64,000 bases of DNA, taken from NCBI RefSeq assembly GCF_003852895.1, contig NZ_QUSW01000001.1:992001-1056000 (forward strand), read 5' to 3'. This stretch comes from Rhizobacter terrae (GTDB lineage: Bacteria > Pseudomonadota > Gammaproteobacteria > Burkholderiales > Burkholderiaceae_C). The position numbers and the translations under genes were made by a program. Position 1 is the first letter of the stretch. The number at the start of each line of letters is the position of its first letter. Positions 45,801 through 52,813 of this stretch are shown in pieces. The notes under the pieces are model-generated. The model had not been told where the DNA came from, searched no databases, and saw only the letters and a list, made by a program, of their open reading frames with translations.

Positions 45801-46367
45801 CACGGGCCGGTTCGCGTCCCGACAGGCCTGGTCCCACAACACCCCCAGCTGCGCCAGCAGCTCGGACATGCGCTCGGCCCTGAAGAGCCGGCCATCGAAG
45901 GACAGGCGCACGCGCAGCGCGTCGCCATCGGCCGAGCACGCCAGGGCCAAGGGGGCCGAACCGGCCAGGGGATTCGCCTCGGCATCCAGCAGGCAGACGG
46001 TGCTGGGCGTTGCCGCGGCGGGTGCGGGAGCGGCGGCCTGGCAGGCACCGATCACCTGTGACAACAAGGTGCCGTCCTCGAACTCGATGCCAACCACGCG
46101 CAGCGGCTCTTGTGCATCGACCACCGCCAGCGCCAGCGATGACTGGTTGGTGTGCCGATGCAGCAGCGTGGCGAAGCAGGCCACGACCCCATGCTTCCAG
46201 CCCTGCGGCCCCGCATTCAGGCGAGTCTCAGCCTCGATGCGTGCGGCCTGGTCGTCGCAGCGGCCAAGGTCGGCCGGCAGCTCGAACCAGGCAATCTCGG
46301 ACGTCGAAGGATGGGATGGATGGGCGTCGCGGGCTTGCGCGCCGCGGCCCTGGTTGGGGCTTTGCAA
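42801..46367 (-). CDS. NRPS-like protein: degenerate C region, adenylation domain, carrier protein, AT3 acyltransferase
   Basis: An 1188-residue fusion. Residues about 15-190 look like half of a degenerate condensation domain. The adenylation domain (about 200-700) has FTSGSTGVPKGV (A3), SFDMVLRD (A4), FYGPTETT (A5), GEIAIRT, MTGDSGCYRADG (A7), GRMDNQVKIRGVRVEPGEIE (A8) and NGKVNRKAL (A10). The carrier Ser is residue 767 (GGDSLTA). The last 370 residues have ten hydrophobic segments and R828-X10-H839, the acyltransferase-3 motif. No thioesterase. Start TTG 46367 is supported by GGAGA 6 bases upstream; GTG 46448 is the frame limit. Ends with ATGA overlap with the racemase gene. Confidence 0.85.
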   Translation of the reverse strand: MQSPNQGRGAQARDAHPSHPSTSEIAWFELPADLGRCDDQAARIEAETRLNAGPQGWKHGVVACFATLLHRHTNQSSLALAVVDAQEPLRVVGIEFEDGTLLSQVIGACQAAAPAPAAATPSTVCLLDAEANPLAGSAPLALACSADGDALRVRLSFDGRLFRAERMSELLAQLGVLWDQACRDANRPVLTYSLMTDLGRRLLPDPSQPIEVPRYPLMPEAFAAMAASRPDDVAIRKAGRTWSYREVDRSSSALAATLCGLGVTPSDVVVVTGPRSFGTVSSVLGTFRSGATLLTIDPKLPLDRQRVMVQQASARFMVRIGPSSALDGDGLQVIEIDPDSGLVKGAAPGAVSQSALPDLVPSAPAYIFFTSGSTGVPKGVVGCHQGLAHFLDWQRKTFEIGPGDRAAQITTLSFDMVLRDMFLALTSGATLSIPEEADVLDPGAILSWMASERISVLHVVPSLLRAWINNAPEGLKLPALRRVFLAGEPLTDSLIKSFRASFGEKDALVTNFYGPTETTLIKCFHPVLQPEPGVQPVGRPQPQTQIVILNRAKQVCGVHELGEIAIRTPFRTLGYLNAPETTAKVFVPNPFSDQAGDLLYMTGDSGCYRADGLIVMRGRMDNQVKIRGVRVEPGEIEAAIGHCPGVKEAAVVAHEGEQGKYLVAYVVFSASQPTSSVRDFLRARLPENMVPSAFVVLDALPLLPNGKVNRKALTPPAASPEPATAPLDAADAPRNAREAELIAIWQSVLGHGRVGVNDSFVELGGDSLTAITALVRMQRLGIPDGYARGIFQGWSIRQIVQMAEGKAPVEDMGMPPKVRTNLFVNVMRGVLVAILVAGHWFEGLLNRLPDAWHGVGSTLMPLFNAATPGFALMFGLSLGYIFLPRYASEPQAATKTLRQAMWLVIGGVFVRAAFDIGMLVSNGVALDSTLFFTSFYSALLYYAIALATAPWWFRLITRSSNVYRTVFLMAVAAHFIYQGFQWLFLEQQRTGFVELMRLMVVAKFNYFNMSAGALCGLAGGYYLHEWSQGKHALSDLSQRLGLAGLAATVFGLGLLYQSTGSFEQIQNAAIMPLWKWIFYGGTVLLMASLLSVALNAHERLPAPARVGFNLLGVLGQLSLPIFVCHNLVLRIKGLLVHWGMPGGPALIIPLAMFFGGFGWVMAKLYALYYGSVSGAASKAQEQPAGASA

Positions 46368-46521
46368 TTCTGTCTCCGGGATGCCGTCGCCTGCCCGTGC
46401 GCGGCCGGGTTGCCCCGGACGCCGCCTCCCCGGACAACCCGGGCCCACGCAGGACGCTTATTCTGTCGCATCACCCCCTGGAAACGGCGCCTTTGCGCTT
46501 CAAGCATCGCCCGATCCCCTT

Positions 46522-46541
46522 GTCCACGGGGGACATCCCCC
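46522..46541. promoter_or_regulatory. Overlapping G-rich inverted repeats
   Basis: GTCC-N5-GGAC (46522-46534) overlaps GGGGGA-CA-TCCCCC (46528-46541), followed by TAGG. The GGGGGACA core also occurs at 38750. Candidate operator for divergent EPS-modification genes. Confidence 0.4.
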
Positions 46542-46568
46542 TAGGTCGAATCCATCACGCTTTACACC

Positions 46569-46584
46569 TTGGCAAAGTCTCGGC
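46569..46584 (+). promoter_or_regulatory. Candidate -24/-12 promoter upstream of the acetyltransferase operon
   Basis: TTGGCAAAGTCTCGGC has GG and GC separated by 10 bases, about 90 bp before the small protein ATG. The -12 part (CGGC) departs from the TTGC consensus. Its first 9 bases nearly match the sequence at 38689. Confidence 0.35.
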
Positions 46585-46671
46585 GCGCTGGCGGCGGTAT
46601 GCTTCTGACCCTTGCCTGACCCGGCGTTTTTTCCTGCAGTCACCGGGTCCGCCCGCTCCCCGATCGCTTCC

Positions 46672-46863
46672 ATGCAGCATCCCACCACCCTTGACGCCCC
46701 GGCCGACACCCGGCCCCGGTTCCCCTACTTTGCTGCGGCCGGCGTGGCCGCATTCAGCCTCGTGCTGGGCTGGCTGGCCGTTCGTGCCGGCGTCCCCGTG
46801 ATGGCCGTCGTGCTGTCCGCCCTGGCCGTTGGCGGCGTGACGGCGGCCGCCCTCGCGCGCTGA
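46672..46863 (+). CDS. Small membrane protein, 63 residues
   Basis: A short protein with a polar Pro-rich N-terminus and two hydrophobic helices (FPYFAAAGVAAFSLVLGWLA and VMAVVLSALAVGGVTAAALA). No family recognised. It ends 2 bp before the acetyltransferase ATG, so it is probably co-translated; it may anchor or assist that enzyme. ATG 46672 has no strong ribosome site. Confidence 0.55.
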   Translation: MQHPTTLDAPADTRPRFPYFAAAGVAAFSLVLGWLAVRAGVPVMAVVLSALAVGGVTAAALAR

Positions 46864-46865
46864 CC

Positions 46866-47384
46866 ATGACGCCGCCCAGACAGCCCAGTGCGGAAGACAG
46901 CAATCCCCAGCGCAGGCTCGTCCGTGCGCTGCTCAACAGCATCCGCAGCTACCAGCACCACAAGACCCGGCGCGGCGCGATCGCCCTGGTGATGCGCAAG
47001 CTGGCGCGCCTGCGCTACGAGGTCCTGAGCGTTCTCACGGGCTCGGACGTGGGCATCACCGCGAAGTTCGGCACCAACTTCCGACTGCCGCACCCCGTGG
47101 GCGTGGTCGTGCATGAACGCGCCGTCATCGGCGACGACTGCATGTTCATGCAGCAGGTCACCATCGGCATCCTGGCCGACCACCGCGTGCCCACCATCGG
47201 CTCGCGCGTGTACATCGGCACGGGCGCCAAGGTGCTGGGCCACGTGTCCATCGGCGACGATGCCCGCATCGGCGCCAACGCGGTCGTGCTCTCGGACGTG
47301 CCGGCCGGTGCCACCGCCGTCGGAATTCCGGCACGAATCATCGTCCGTAAGTCACACGAAGCGCCGTCGCCTGAGCCCAAGTAA
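46866..47384 (+). CDS. Hexapeptide-repeat O-acetyltransferase (serine acetyltransferase-like)
   Basis: A 172-residue protein with a helical N-terminus (residues 15-60) and a left-handed beta-helix: IGDDCMFMQQVTIG, IGSRVYIGTGAKVLGHVSIGDDARIGANAVV (in repeats of six) and the terminal GIPARIIV. The layout is of CysE/WcaB enzymes using acetyl-CoA. In an EPS locus, O-acetylation of a sugar residue is more likely than cysteine synthesis. Cytoplasmic. Confidence 0.82.
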   Translation: MTPPRQPSAEDSNPQRRLVRALLNSIRSYQHHKTRRGAIALVMRKLARLRYEVLSVLTGSDVGITAKFGTNFRLPHPVGVVVHERAVIGDDCMFMQQVTIGILADHRVPTIGSRVYIGTGAKVLGHVSIGDDARIGANAVVLSDVPAGATAVGIPARIIVRKSHEAPSPEPK

Positions 47385-47455
47385 GCTGCACGTCATCGGT
47401 TTGGCCCGAACATCGGGCGATGATGCGTGCAGTACTCAGGGAAACATCGGGCTCC

Positions 47456-48592
47456 ATGGCATTTCGCGACGTGCTCTATCGGCTGTACCAGCCGCTTTCG
47501 CCGTCGCTGCGCGCCGAGCTCAAATGGACCCTCGCCGCCTTGCGCGAGCTCGCGCGCAAGGCCCGCATCTGGAACTGGGTCCGCATCGAGACCACGCCAC
47601 CGGGCTGCACGCACCGCGTCATCTACTCGGGCACCGCCGCGCACCGCGAAGCCGTGGACCTGCACCTGTCGGGCAATGGCGGCCCGCCGGCTGCCGGCTG
47701 GGACCCGGTGGCAGTGAGTGAGCTGATGCTGCCCGGCGCGTTGCGCGTGCCGCGCTACATCCAGCCGGTGGTGCCGCTGGACGGCTCCATCGACAAGGTG
47801 CTCGAAGGCTACGGCGACAAGCTGCGCCGCATCGTGCGCCAGCAGCTCGCCAAGGTCACGGTGCGCCGCGCCGAGAGCGCCGAGATGATCCGCTTCGCCG
47901 ACGACACCATGCTGCGCCCGTACGCCCTCGCCCGCCACGGCGGCGGGGCCGACCAGCTCTCCAGCGACATCGTGAACGACATCGCCTCGCGGCACGACGG
48001 GCGGCTGGACATCGTCTACGCCGGCGAGACCCCCGTGGCCTGCCACCTCGGCTTCGAGCGCGTGCGCCGCGGCAAGCGCTACTGGAACGCCATCCGCTTC
48101 GGTTTCGCAGAGTCGGTGTTCGGCAACACCAAGCGGCTGCACGAGATCAACTCGGTGAACGTGTTCATCGCGACACGCTTCGCCAAGGAGAACGGCTTCG
48201 ACTACTACGGCCTGGGCGACTGCGTCGCACGGCCGGATGACGGCCTGCTGCACTGGAAGCGCCGCCGCGGCGGCGAACTCGACGCATCGCAGTGCCAGGA
48301 ATGGTTCTACGTGCGCCTGCCCCGGCGTGGTACGACTCAGTTCCTGTGGAACACCCCGCTGTTCAGCGCCGGCCTGCGCGGGCGCCGCCTCACCTTGCAC
48401 CTGGGGGTGCCGGCAGAACGGTCAGACGAGGACGTGCTGGCGCGCTACCGCGAGATGAGCTTCGGCGGGCTGCACAAGGTGGTCGTGCACGCCAACAAGC
48501 CGCTGTCGGCCGAGCTGCTCGCCGGCCTCGGCCAGCTCCTCGGCCAGGCCGGCCCTGCCCCGCGCATCGTCCAGAAGCTGCACGCCGCCTGA
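47456..48592 (+). CDS. GNAT/FemAB-like acyltransferase (BioF2-like acetyltransferase domain)
   Basis: A 378-residue protein without signal peptide. Residues about 130-310 fit the FemAB/BioF2-like double-GNAT region: YGDKLRRIVRQQLAKV, HLGFERVRRGKRYWNAIRFGFAESVFG, INSVNVFIATRFAKENGFDYYGLGDC. FemAB relatives are common in exosortase EPS loci and move amino acids or acyl groups; the acceptor here is unknown. ATG 47456 chosen by domain extent; 47420 is possible. Last gene of the plus-strand modification operon. Confidence 0.7.
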   Translation: MAFRDVLYRLYQPLSPSLRAELKWTLAALRELARKARIWNWVRIETTPPGCTHRVIYSGTAAHREAVDLHLSGNGGPPAAGWDPVAVSELMLPGALRVPRYIQPVVPLDGSIDKVLEGYGDKLRRIVRQQLAKVTVRRAESAEMIRFADDTMLRPYALARHGGGADQLSSDIVNDIASRHDGRLDIVYAGETPVACHLGFERVRRGKRYWNAIRFGFAESVFGNTKRLHEINSVNVFIATRFAKENGFDYYGLGDCVARPDDGLLHWKRRRGGELDASQCQEWFYVRLPRRGTTQFLWNTPLFSAGLRGRRLTLHLGVPAERSDEDVLARYREMSFGGLHKVVVHANKPLSAELLAGLGQLLGQAGPAPRIVQKLHAA

Positions 48593-48601
48593 TCAGGCGG
48601 C
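48584..48601. repeat. Perfect 18-bp palindrome at abutting convergent stop codons
   Basis: GCCGCCTGA-TCAGGCGGC is centred exactly between the TGA of the plus-strand GNAT gene and the stop of the minus-strand GT4 gene, so both proteins end inside the same symmetric sequence. Confidence 0.8.
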
Positions 48602-49792
48602 CATCAGGTCCTTGAGGCGGCGGGCCTCCGTGTCCACGTCGTGCATCTGCCAGACGCGCTCGCGTCCGGCCCGGCCCAGATCGGCCAGGGTGCTCACGTC
48701 AGTGGCCAGGCATGAGGCGATCGCCTGCGCGAGCGCCTGCACGTCGCTGGCCGGGAACAGCCAGCCGGTGCGTTCGTGCAGCACGAGCTCAGGGATGCCC
48801 GCCAGATAGGGCGCGATGACCGGCCGGCTGCTGGCCATGGCTTCCATGATCACCACCGGCAGGCCCTCCGACAGGCTGGGCACGACCAGCGCCGACGCCT
48901 GGGCGAGCTCCTTCTGCACACCGGCGGCGTCGAGCCAGCCGGTGATGCGCACGCAGTCGCGCAGGTCCAGCGACTCCACGAGTGCCTCCACCTCCGCACG
49001 CTGCGGACCGTCGCCGGCCAGGACGATCTCGAACGGCTGTGTCGACAAGGATCGCGCCTGCGCAGCCGCCTTCAGCAGCAGCAACTGGCCCTTCTCCTTG
49101 GACAGCCGGCCCACGCACACCAGCCGCCGCGTGGCGCCCTGCACGGCAGCCGCCGCGTCGCCATAGCCGCGCTCCAGGCCGCAGCGCACCACGTGCACCC
49201 GGTCCCACAGCGGCTGGGCGATCCACTTGAAGATCTGGCTGCGTCCATAGGAGCAGACCGCGATGGCGAAGGCAGCACGGCCCACCGTCTGCTGGAGGCC
49301 GACCTGCGCCGGGCGGTCCATGATGTCCGAGCCGTGCGCGGTGAAGCTGTAGGCCGGCCCGCCGATCGCGCGGACCAGCATGGCCACCTCGGCAGGATTG
49401 GTCGCGAAGTGCGCGTGCAGGTGGGTGGCGCCGCTGTGCGCGAGCCACTGCCGGATCACGCAGGCTTCGGCCAGGTAGGCCAGGTGCACGGGCCAGGACT
49501 TCTCCGCCCCGCGCGACATGGCCCAGGCCAGCTTCCAGCCGCGCAGGAACGCGCCCGGCGTGCTCACCGCCGCCTTGAACATCGTGCCCAGCAGCCTCAG
49601 CGGACCACCTTGCAGCACGTAGCGCGTCTTGCCGCGCTCCTCGATGTCCAGCGGATCGACCAGCGTCAGCTCCCAGCCTCGCAGGGCAATGCGGTCCACC
49701 TGCACACCCAACCGTTCCAGCGCGTGGATCTCGCGGCGGATGAAGGTGTGGCTGACGGCGGGATACTGGTTGACGAGGTAGGCGACTCGCAC
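48593..49792 (-). CDS. Glycosyltransferase family 4 (last gene of the long EPS operon)
   Basis: A 399-residue GT-B enzyme. N-terminal LVNQYPAVSHTFIRREI, HLHAHFATNPAEVAML, FTAHGSDIM; C-terminal VGRLSKEKGQLLLLKA, AGDGPQR, PSLSEGLPVVIMEAMASSRPV with the GT4 E-x7-E pair. It adds one sugar to the lipid-linked EPS repeat at the cytoplasmic face. Starts 18 bp after the next upstream gene (49811). Confidence 0.87.
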   Translation of the reverse strand: MRVAYLVNQYPAVSHTFIRREIHALERLGVQVDRIALRGWELTLVDPLDIEERGKTRYVLQGGPLRLLGTMFKAAVSTPGAFLRGWKLAWAMSRGAEKSWPVHLAYLAEACVIRQWLAHSGATHLHAHFATNPAEVAMLVRAIGGPAYSFTAHGSDIMDRPAQVGLQQTVGRAAFAIAVCSYGRSQIFKWIAQPLWDRVHVVRCGLERGYGDAAAAVQGATRRLVCVGRLSKEKGQLLLLKAAAQARSLSTQPFEIVLAGDGPQRAEVEALVESLDLRDCVRITGWLDAAGVQKELAQASALVVPSLSEGLPVVIMEAMASSRPVIAPYLAGIPELVLHERTGWLFPASDVQALAQAIASCLATDVSTLADLGRAGRERVWQMHDVDTEARRLKDLMAA

Positions 49793-49810
49793 GAAGGCGT
49801 GCTCCAGAGA

Positions 49811-50788
49811 TCAGGACTTGTAGTCGAAGGTGGTGGAGCCCTGGCGCTTCTTGTGGCCCATCCAGAACTGGATCTGTCCCACCAGCTCGGGGAACTTGCC
49901 CAGCACGAGGAAGAAGCCGCGTTCCAGGTTGAAACGCCAGCCGCGGTCCATCGCGACGGCGATGCGCAGCACCTGCAAGGGGTACAGCAGCAGCAGGAGC
50001 AGGCCCAGCCGGCCGAATCGGATCACGCCTGCCAGCGACACCAGCGGCAGCAGCACCGCCCACAGCCAGGTGCGCAGGCTCTGCTTGACGATGCTCGCAT
50101 CGGTGTCGCGCCCCGTGAGCCACAGGCGTTGCGCGTTGCCGAAGCCGGTGCGCTTGGAGCGCTTCCACCACTGGCCGAAGCGCAGCATGGCCGCGTCGTG
50201 CCAGGCCATGGCCGAAGGCAGGCGCCAGATCTTCCAACCCTTGGCACGCATGCGCTGGCACAGCTCGGGCTCTTCGCCGGCCACCATGTCCTCGCGGAAG
50301 GCGCCCATCTCCTGGAACACCGCGGCTCGCATCATCGCGATGCCACCGCAGGCCTCGGTCTCGCCGGGAGCGCGGTCCCATTCGAAGTCGCACAGGCGGT
50401 TGTAGACCGAGCGTTCGGGGAAGCGCTCGCGCAGGCGGCCGCACACGCAGGAGACGTCGGCGCGGTCCTGCAGGAAGGACATGGCGTCCTGGAGCCAGCC
50501 GTCGATGACCTCGCAGTCGCCGTCGACGAACTGCACGAACTCGATGTCGGGCGAGACCTGCCGCAGCCGGGCAAAGCCGGCATTGCGCGCACGCGCCGCG
50601 GTGAACGGGACCGACATGTCCAGCGCCACCACCTCGACGCCGCGCGAGCGCGCCATCTCGACCGAGCCATCCGTCGAGCCGGAGTCCACGTAGACGACGA
50701 CCGGCCCCATGCCGCTCATCGATTCGAGGCAGCGACGCAGGCGTTCGCCTTCGTTGCGTCCGATGACCACCACGCCAAGCTGCTTCAT
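49811..50788 (-). CDS. Glycosyltransferase family 2, membrane-associated
   Basis: A 325-residue GT2: VVIGRNEGERL, YVDSGSTDGSVEMA, FVDGDCEVIDGW (DxD region), CGGIAMMRAAVF, and GEEPELCQRMRAKGW. Hydrophobic helices at residues about 235-275 (LWAVLLPLVSLAGVI) anchor it to the membrane. The ATG overlaps the deacetylase stop by ATGA. Confidence 0.87.
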   Translation of the reverse strand: MKQLGVVVIGRNEGERLRRCLESMSGMGPVVVYVDSGSTDGSVEMARSRGVEVVALDMSVPFTAARARNAGFARLRQVSPDIEFVQFVDGDCEVIDGWLQDAMSFLQDRADVSCVCGRLRERFPERSVYNRLCDFEWDRAPGETEACGGIAMMRAAVFQEMGAFREDMVAGEEPELCQRMRAKGWKIWRLPSAMAWHDAAMLRFGQWWKRSKRTGFGNAQRLWLTGRDTDASIVKQSLRTWLWAVLLPLVSLAGVIRFGRLGLLLLLLYPLQVLRIAVAMDRGWRFNLERGFFLVLGKFPELVGQIQFWMGHKKRQGSTTFDYKS

Positions 50789-51819
50789 CTGGACCAGGGG
50801 TAGGGGTGGATCAAGGAGATGGACGCGCGGAACGACGGCTCGTCGAATTCGCCGTGCAGGCCGCTGGCGCGCGACGGATGCATGTCGATGCGGCTCAGCC
50901 GCATCGGGTCGGCCTCAGGCCCGTTGCGGCCGGTGCGGGTGGTGCAGGCATGGGTGCAGCCGGCATCGGCCACCGCCTGGCGCACGCGGTCGTCATGGTC
51001 GCCGTTCGGATAGGAGAAGCCGCGCACCGGCTGGCCGAGCCACTTCTGCAGCTGGCTGAGCGAGGTCTCCAGCTCCGCCTTGAGCGAGGCGGCATCCAGC
51101 TGGGGCAGCAGCGGGTGGCTCATGGTGTGCGAGCCGATCACGTGACCCGCGTCCACGAGCTCGCGCAGCTCCTCGGCCGTCATCAGGCGGTCCAGGTGCC
51201 GGCGCGACTCCAGCGGGCCGGGGTCGGCCAGCTCCGCCACCACGTTGGCGCGCTGGGCCGGTTCAAGTCTCTTGAGAAAGCTCATCCAATGTCCAATGTC
51301 GGGCTTGGCCTTCTTCATCCACGAGGCATCGATGCCGCAGGCACGGCAGGCCGCCGCCAGTTGTTCCAGCGTCGCGATCTGCCAGCGCCGCGCGGCGACG
51401 TCATACCAGAGTTCTGCGTCCGTCCCGATGAAACCGGTCACGACAAAAAACGTGGCCCGCACGCCATGGGCATTCATGATGGGCGCGGCCACCCGCACAT
51501 TGTCGGCGTAGCCGTCGTCGAAGGTCACGGCGACCATGGGTTTGTCGCCCTCGGCCTGGCCGGATTTCAGCGCCTGCAGCCCCTCCTCCAGCGTCACCAC
51601 CTGGCAGCGGCGGGCGATGGATTCCATCTGCCCGCGGAACATGGACTCGGACACGGCCAGCGAGGGGAACAGGTAGTCCTTGAAGAGTTCGTCGGGCAGC
51701 ACGCGATGGAAGGTCAGGATGGTCATCCGGCCTCGCATGCGGGACTCGGCGAGCGCGAGCAGGCCGGTGGCCGCAGCCATCCGGTCGAAACTCACGCGGG
51801 CGATTCGTCTTAACTTCAA
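50785..51819 (-). CDS. Polysaccharide deacetylase family protein (NodB domain)
   Basis: A 344-residue carbohydrate esterase 4 enzyme. TFHRVLP near residue 35, VTFDDGYADN near 95 (catalytic Asp, metal Asp), and GSHTMSHPLLP near 235 (His pair), then FSYPNGDHDD. It would remove N-acetyl groups from HexNAc units of the EPS. No signal peptide is evident, so it may act on cytoplasmic lipid-linked intermediates. The start is unclear; TTG 51819 gives LKLRRIARVSFDR, which resembles the family start, while ATG 51780 is the alternative. Confidence 0.83.
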   Translation of the reverse strand: MKLRRIARVSFDRMAAATGLLALAESRMRGRMTILTFHRVLPDELFKDYLFPSLAVSESMFRGQMESIARRCQVVTLEEGLQALKSGQAEGDKPMVAVTFDDGYADNVRVAAPIMNAHGVRATFFVVTGFIGTDAELWYDVAARRWQIATLEQLAAACRACGIDASWMKKAKPDIGHWMSFLKRLEPAQRANVVAELADPGPLESRRHLDRLMTAEELRELVDAGHVIGSHTMSHPLLPQLDAASLKAELETSLSQLQKWLGQPVRGFSYPNGDHDDRVRQAVADAGCTHACTTRTGRNGPEADPMRLSRIDMHPSRASGLHGEFDEPSFRASISLIHPYPWSR

Positions 51820-51844
51820 GGTGCCTGCTTTCTGCTTCTTCTCT

Positions 51845-52813
51845 TCAGCGTGTGGCCCGTGAGCCCAGCCGCGTCTGCCCAACGCTGGTCCAGTACAAGC
51901 CCAGGTGCTTGCGTGCTTCAGCCACCCGCGGCCAACGCCGCCTGATGCTGCTCTTGAGGACGTCCAGCACGTCCGCAATGGTGGAGAGGAACAGGGCCGC
52001 CAGCGCGCCGCCCAGGCCGAAGCGCTTGCGGAAGAACAGCAGCTCGCTCTCGACCTGCAAGGCCGAGATCTGCCGTCCCGCGGTGAGCTGCGCGTCCGAC
52101 TTGGCGCTCTCGCCGCCCAGGTGGACCACCGTCGTCTCGGGGAAGAACACCACCTTCCAGCCGGCGGCCTTGGTGGACCAGCACAGGTCCACCTCTTCGC
52201 TGTAGAGGAAGAAGCGGTCGTCGAACAGGCCCACCTTCTGCACCACCTCGCGGCGGATCAGGAAGTAGCAGCCGATGACCCAGTCGCATTCGCGGATGGA
52301 GGCGTGGTCCCAGCCCATGTCGTCCACCAGCCGCGTGCCGCGGAAGATGGAATGCCAGCCGGTGCGCTTGAGGAACACGTTCCAGGGCGTCGGGAAGTAG
52401 CGGCAGCACGGCTGCAGCACGCCGTCGCGGCCTTCCAGGCGCACGCCCAGCACGCCGCAATCAGGGTGCTCGTCCATGTACTTCACCGTCTTGCGCAGCG
52501 TGTCCTCGGCCACGAAGGCATCGGTGTTGAGCAGCAGGATGTGCCGGCCCCGCGCATGCGCCAGGCCCTGGTTGTTGGCCCGGCCGAAGCCCACGTTCTT
52601 GTTGTTGAAGATGAGCGTGGCGTCGGCGAAGTCGCGGCGCAGCACCTCGGCGGAGTCGTCGCGCGAGGCGTTGTCGATGATGATGAGCTCGATCGCCAGC
52701 CCGCGCGCGGAGCGCATGAGCGCATCGCGCATCTCGTGCAGCAGGTGCGCGGTGTTGTAGTTCACCACGATCACCGACACGTCCACCGGACCAGGGCTGG
52801 CGAGCTGGATCAT
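51845..52813 (-). CDS. Glycosyltransferase family 2 (rhamnosyltransferase-like)
   Basis: A 322-residue GT2 of the WbbL/rhamnosyltransferase group: SVIVVNYNTAHLL, IIIDNASRDDSAEVL, NNKNVGFGRANNQGLAHARG, LLLNTDAFV (DxD), and FDDRFFLYSEEVDLCWSTKAAGW. A C-terminal hydrophobic helix is present. As gmd/rmd supply GDP-D-rhamnose, this is a candidate for its transfer. The ATG overlaps the VirK-type gene stop by ATGA. Confidence 0.87.
   Translation of the reverse strand: MIQLASPGPVDVSVIVVNYNTAHLLHEMRDALMRSARGLAIELIIIDNASRDDSAEVLRRDFADATLIFNNKNVGFGRANNQGLAHARGRHILLLNTDAFVAEDTLRKTVKYMDEHPDCGVLGVRLEGRDGVLQPCCRYFPTPWNVFLKRTGWHSIFRGTRLVDDMGWDHASIRECDWVIGCYFLIRREVVQKVGLFDDRFFLYSEEVDLCWSTKAAGWKVVFFPETTVVHLGGESAKSDAQLTAGRQISALQVESELLFFRKRFGLGGALAALFLSTIADVLDVLKSSIRRRWPRVAEARKHLGLYWTSVGQTRLGSRATR

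Larger units (their letters stand above)
46368..46671. other. Divergent non-coding region between modification genes
   Basis: 304 bp between the NRPS-like gene and the small membrane protein gene. Contains G-rich inverted repeats and a -24/-12-like sequence listed separately. No gene is supported. Confidence 0.6.

Noticed and set aside
42822-46061. Open frame of 1079 codons on the plus strand opposite the NRPS-like gene
   Set aside because: It is the antisense shadow of a G/C-biased gene: His/Gln/Arg-rich, no domain, while the minus strand has all adenylation, carrier and AT3 motifs.
42801-46367. Epsilon-polylysine synthetase (Pls) or a regular peptide synthetase
   Set aside because: Pls has tandem soluble transferase domains between six membrane helices; here ten consecutive helices carry the AT3 motif, and there is no complete condensation or thioesterase domain.
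46866-47384. CysE serine O-acetyltransferase of cysteine synthesis
   Set aside because: The N-terminal domain is much shorter than in CysE and the context is EPS modification, so a polysaccharide O-acetyltransferase is more likely.
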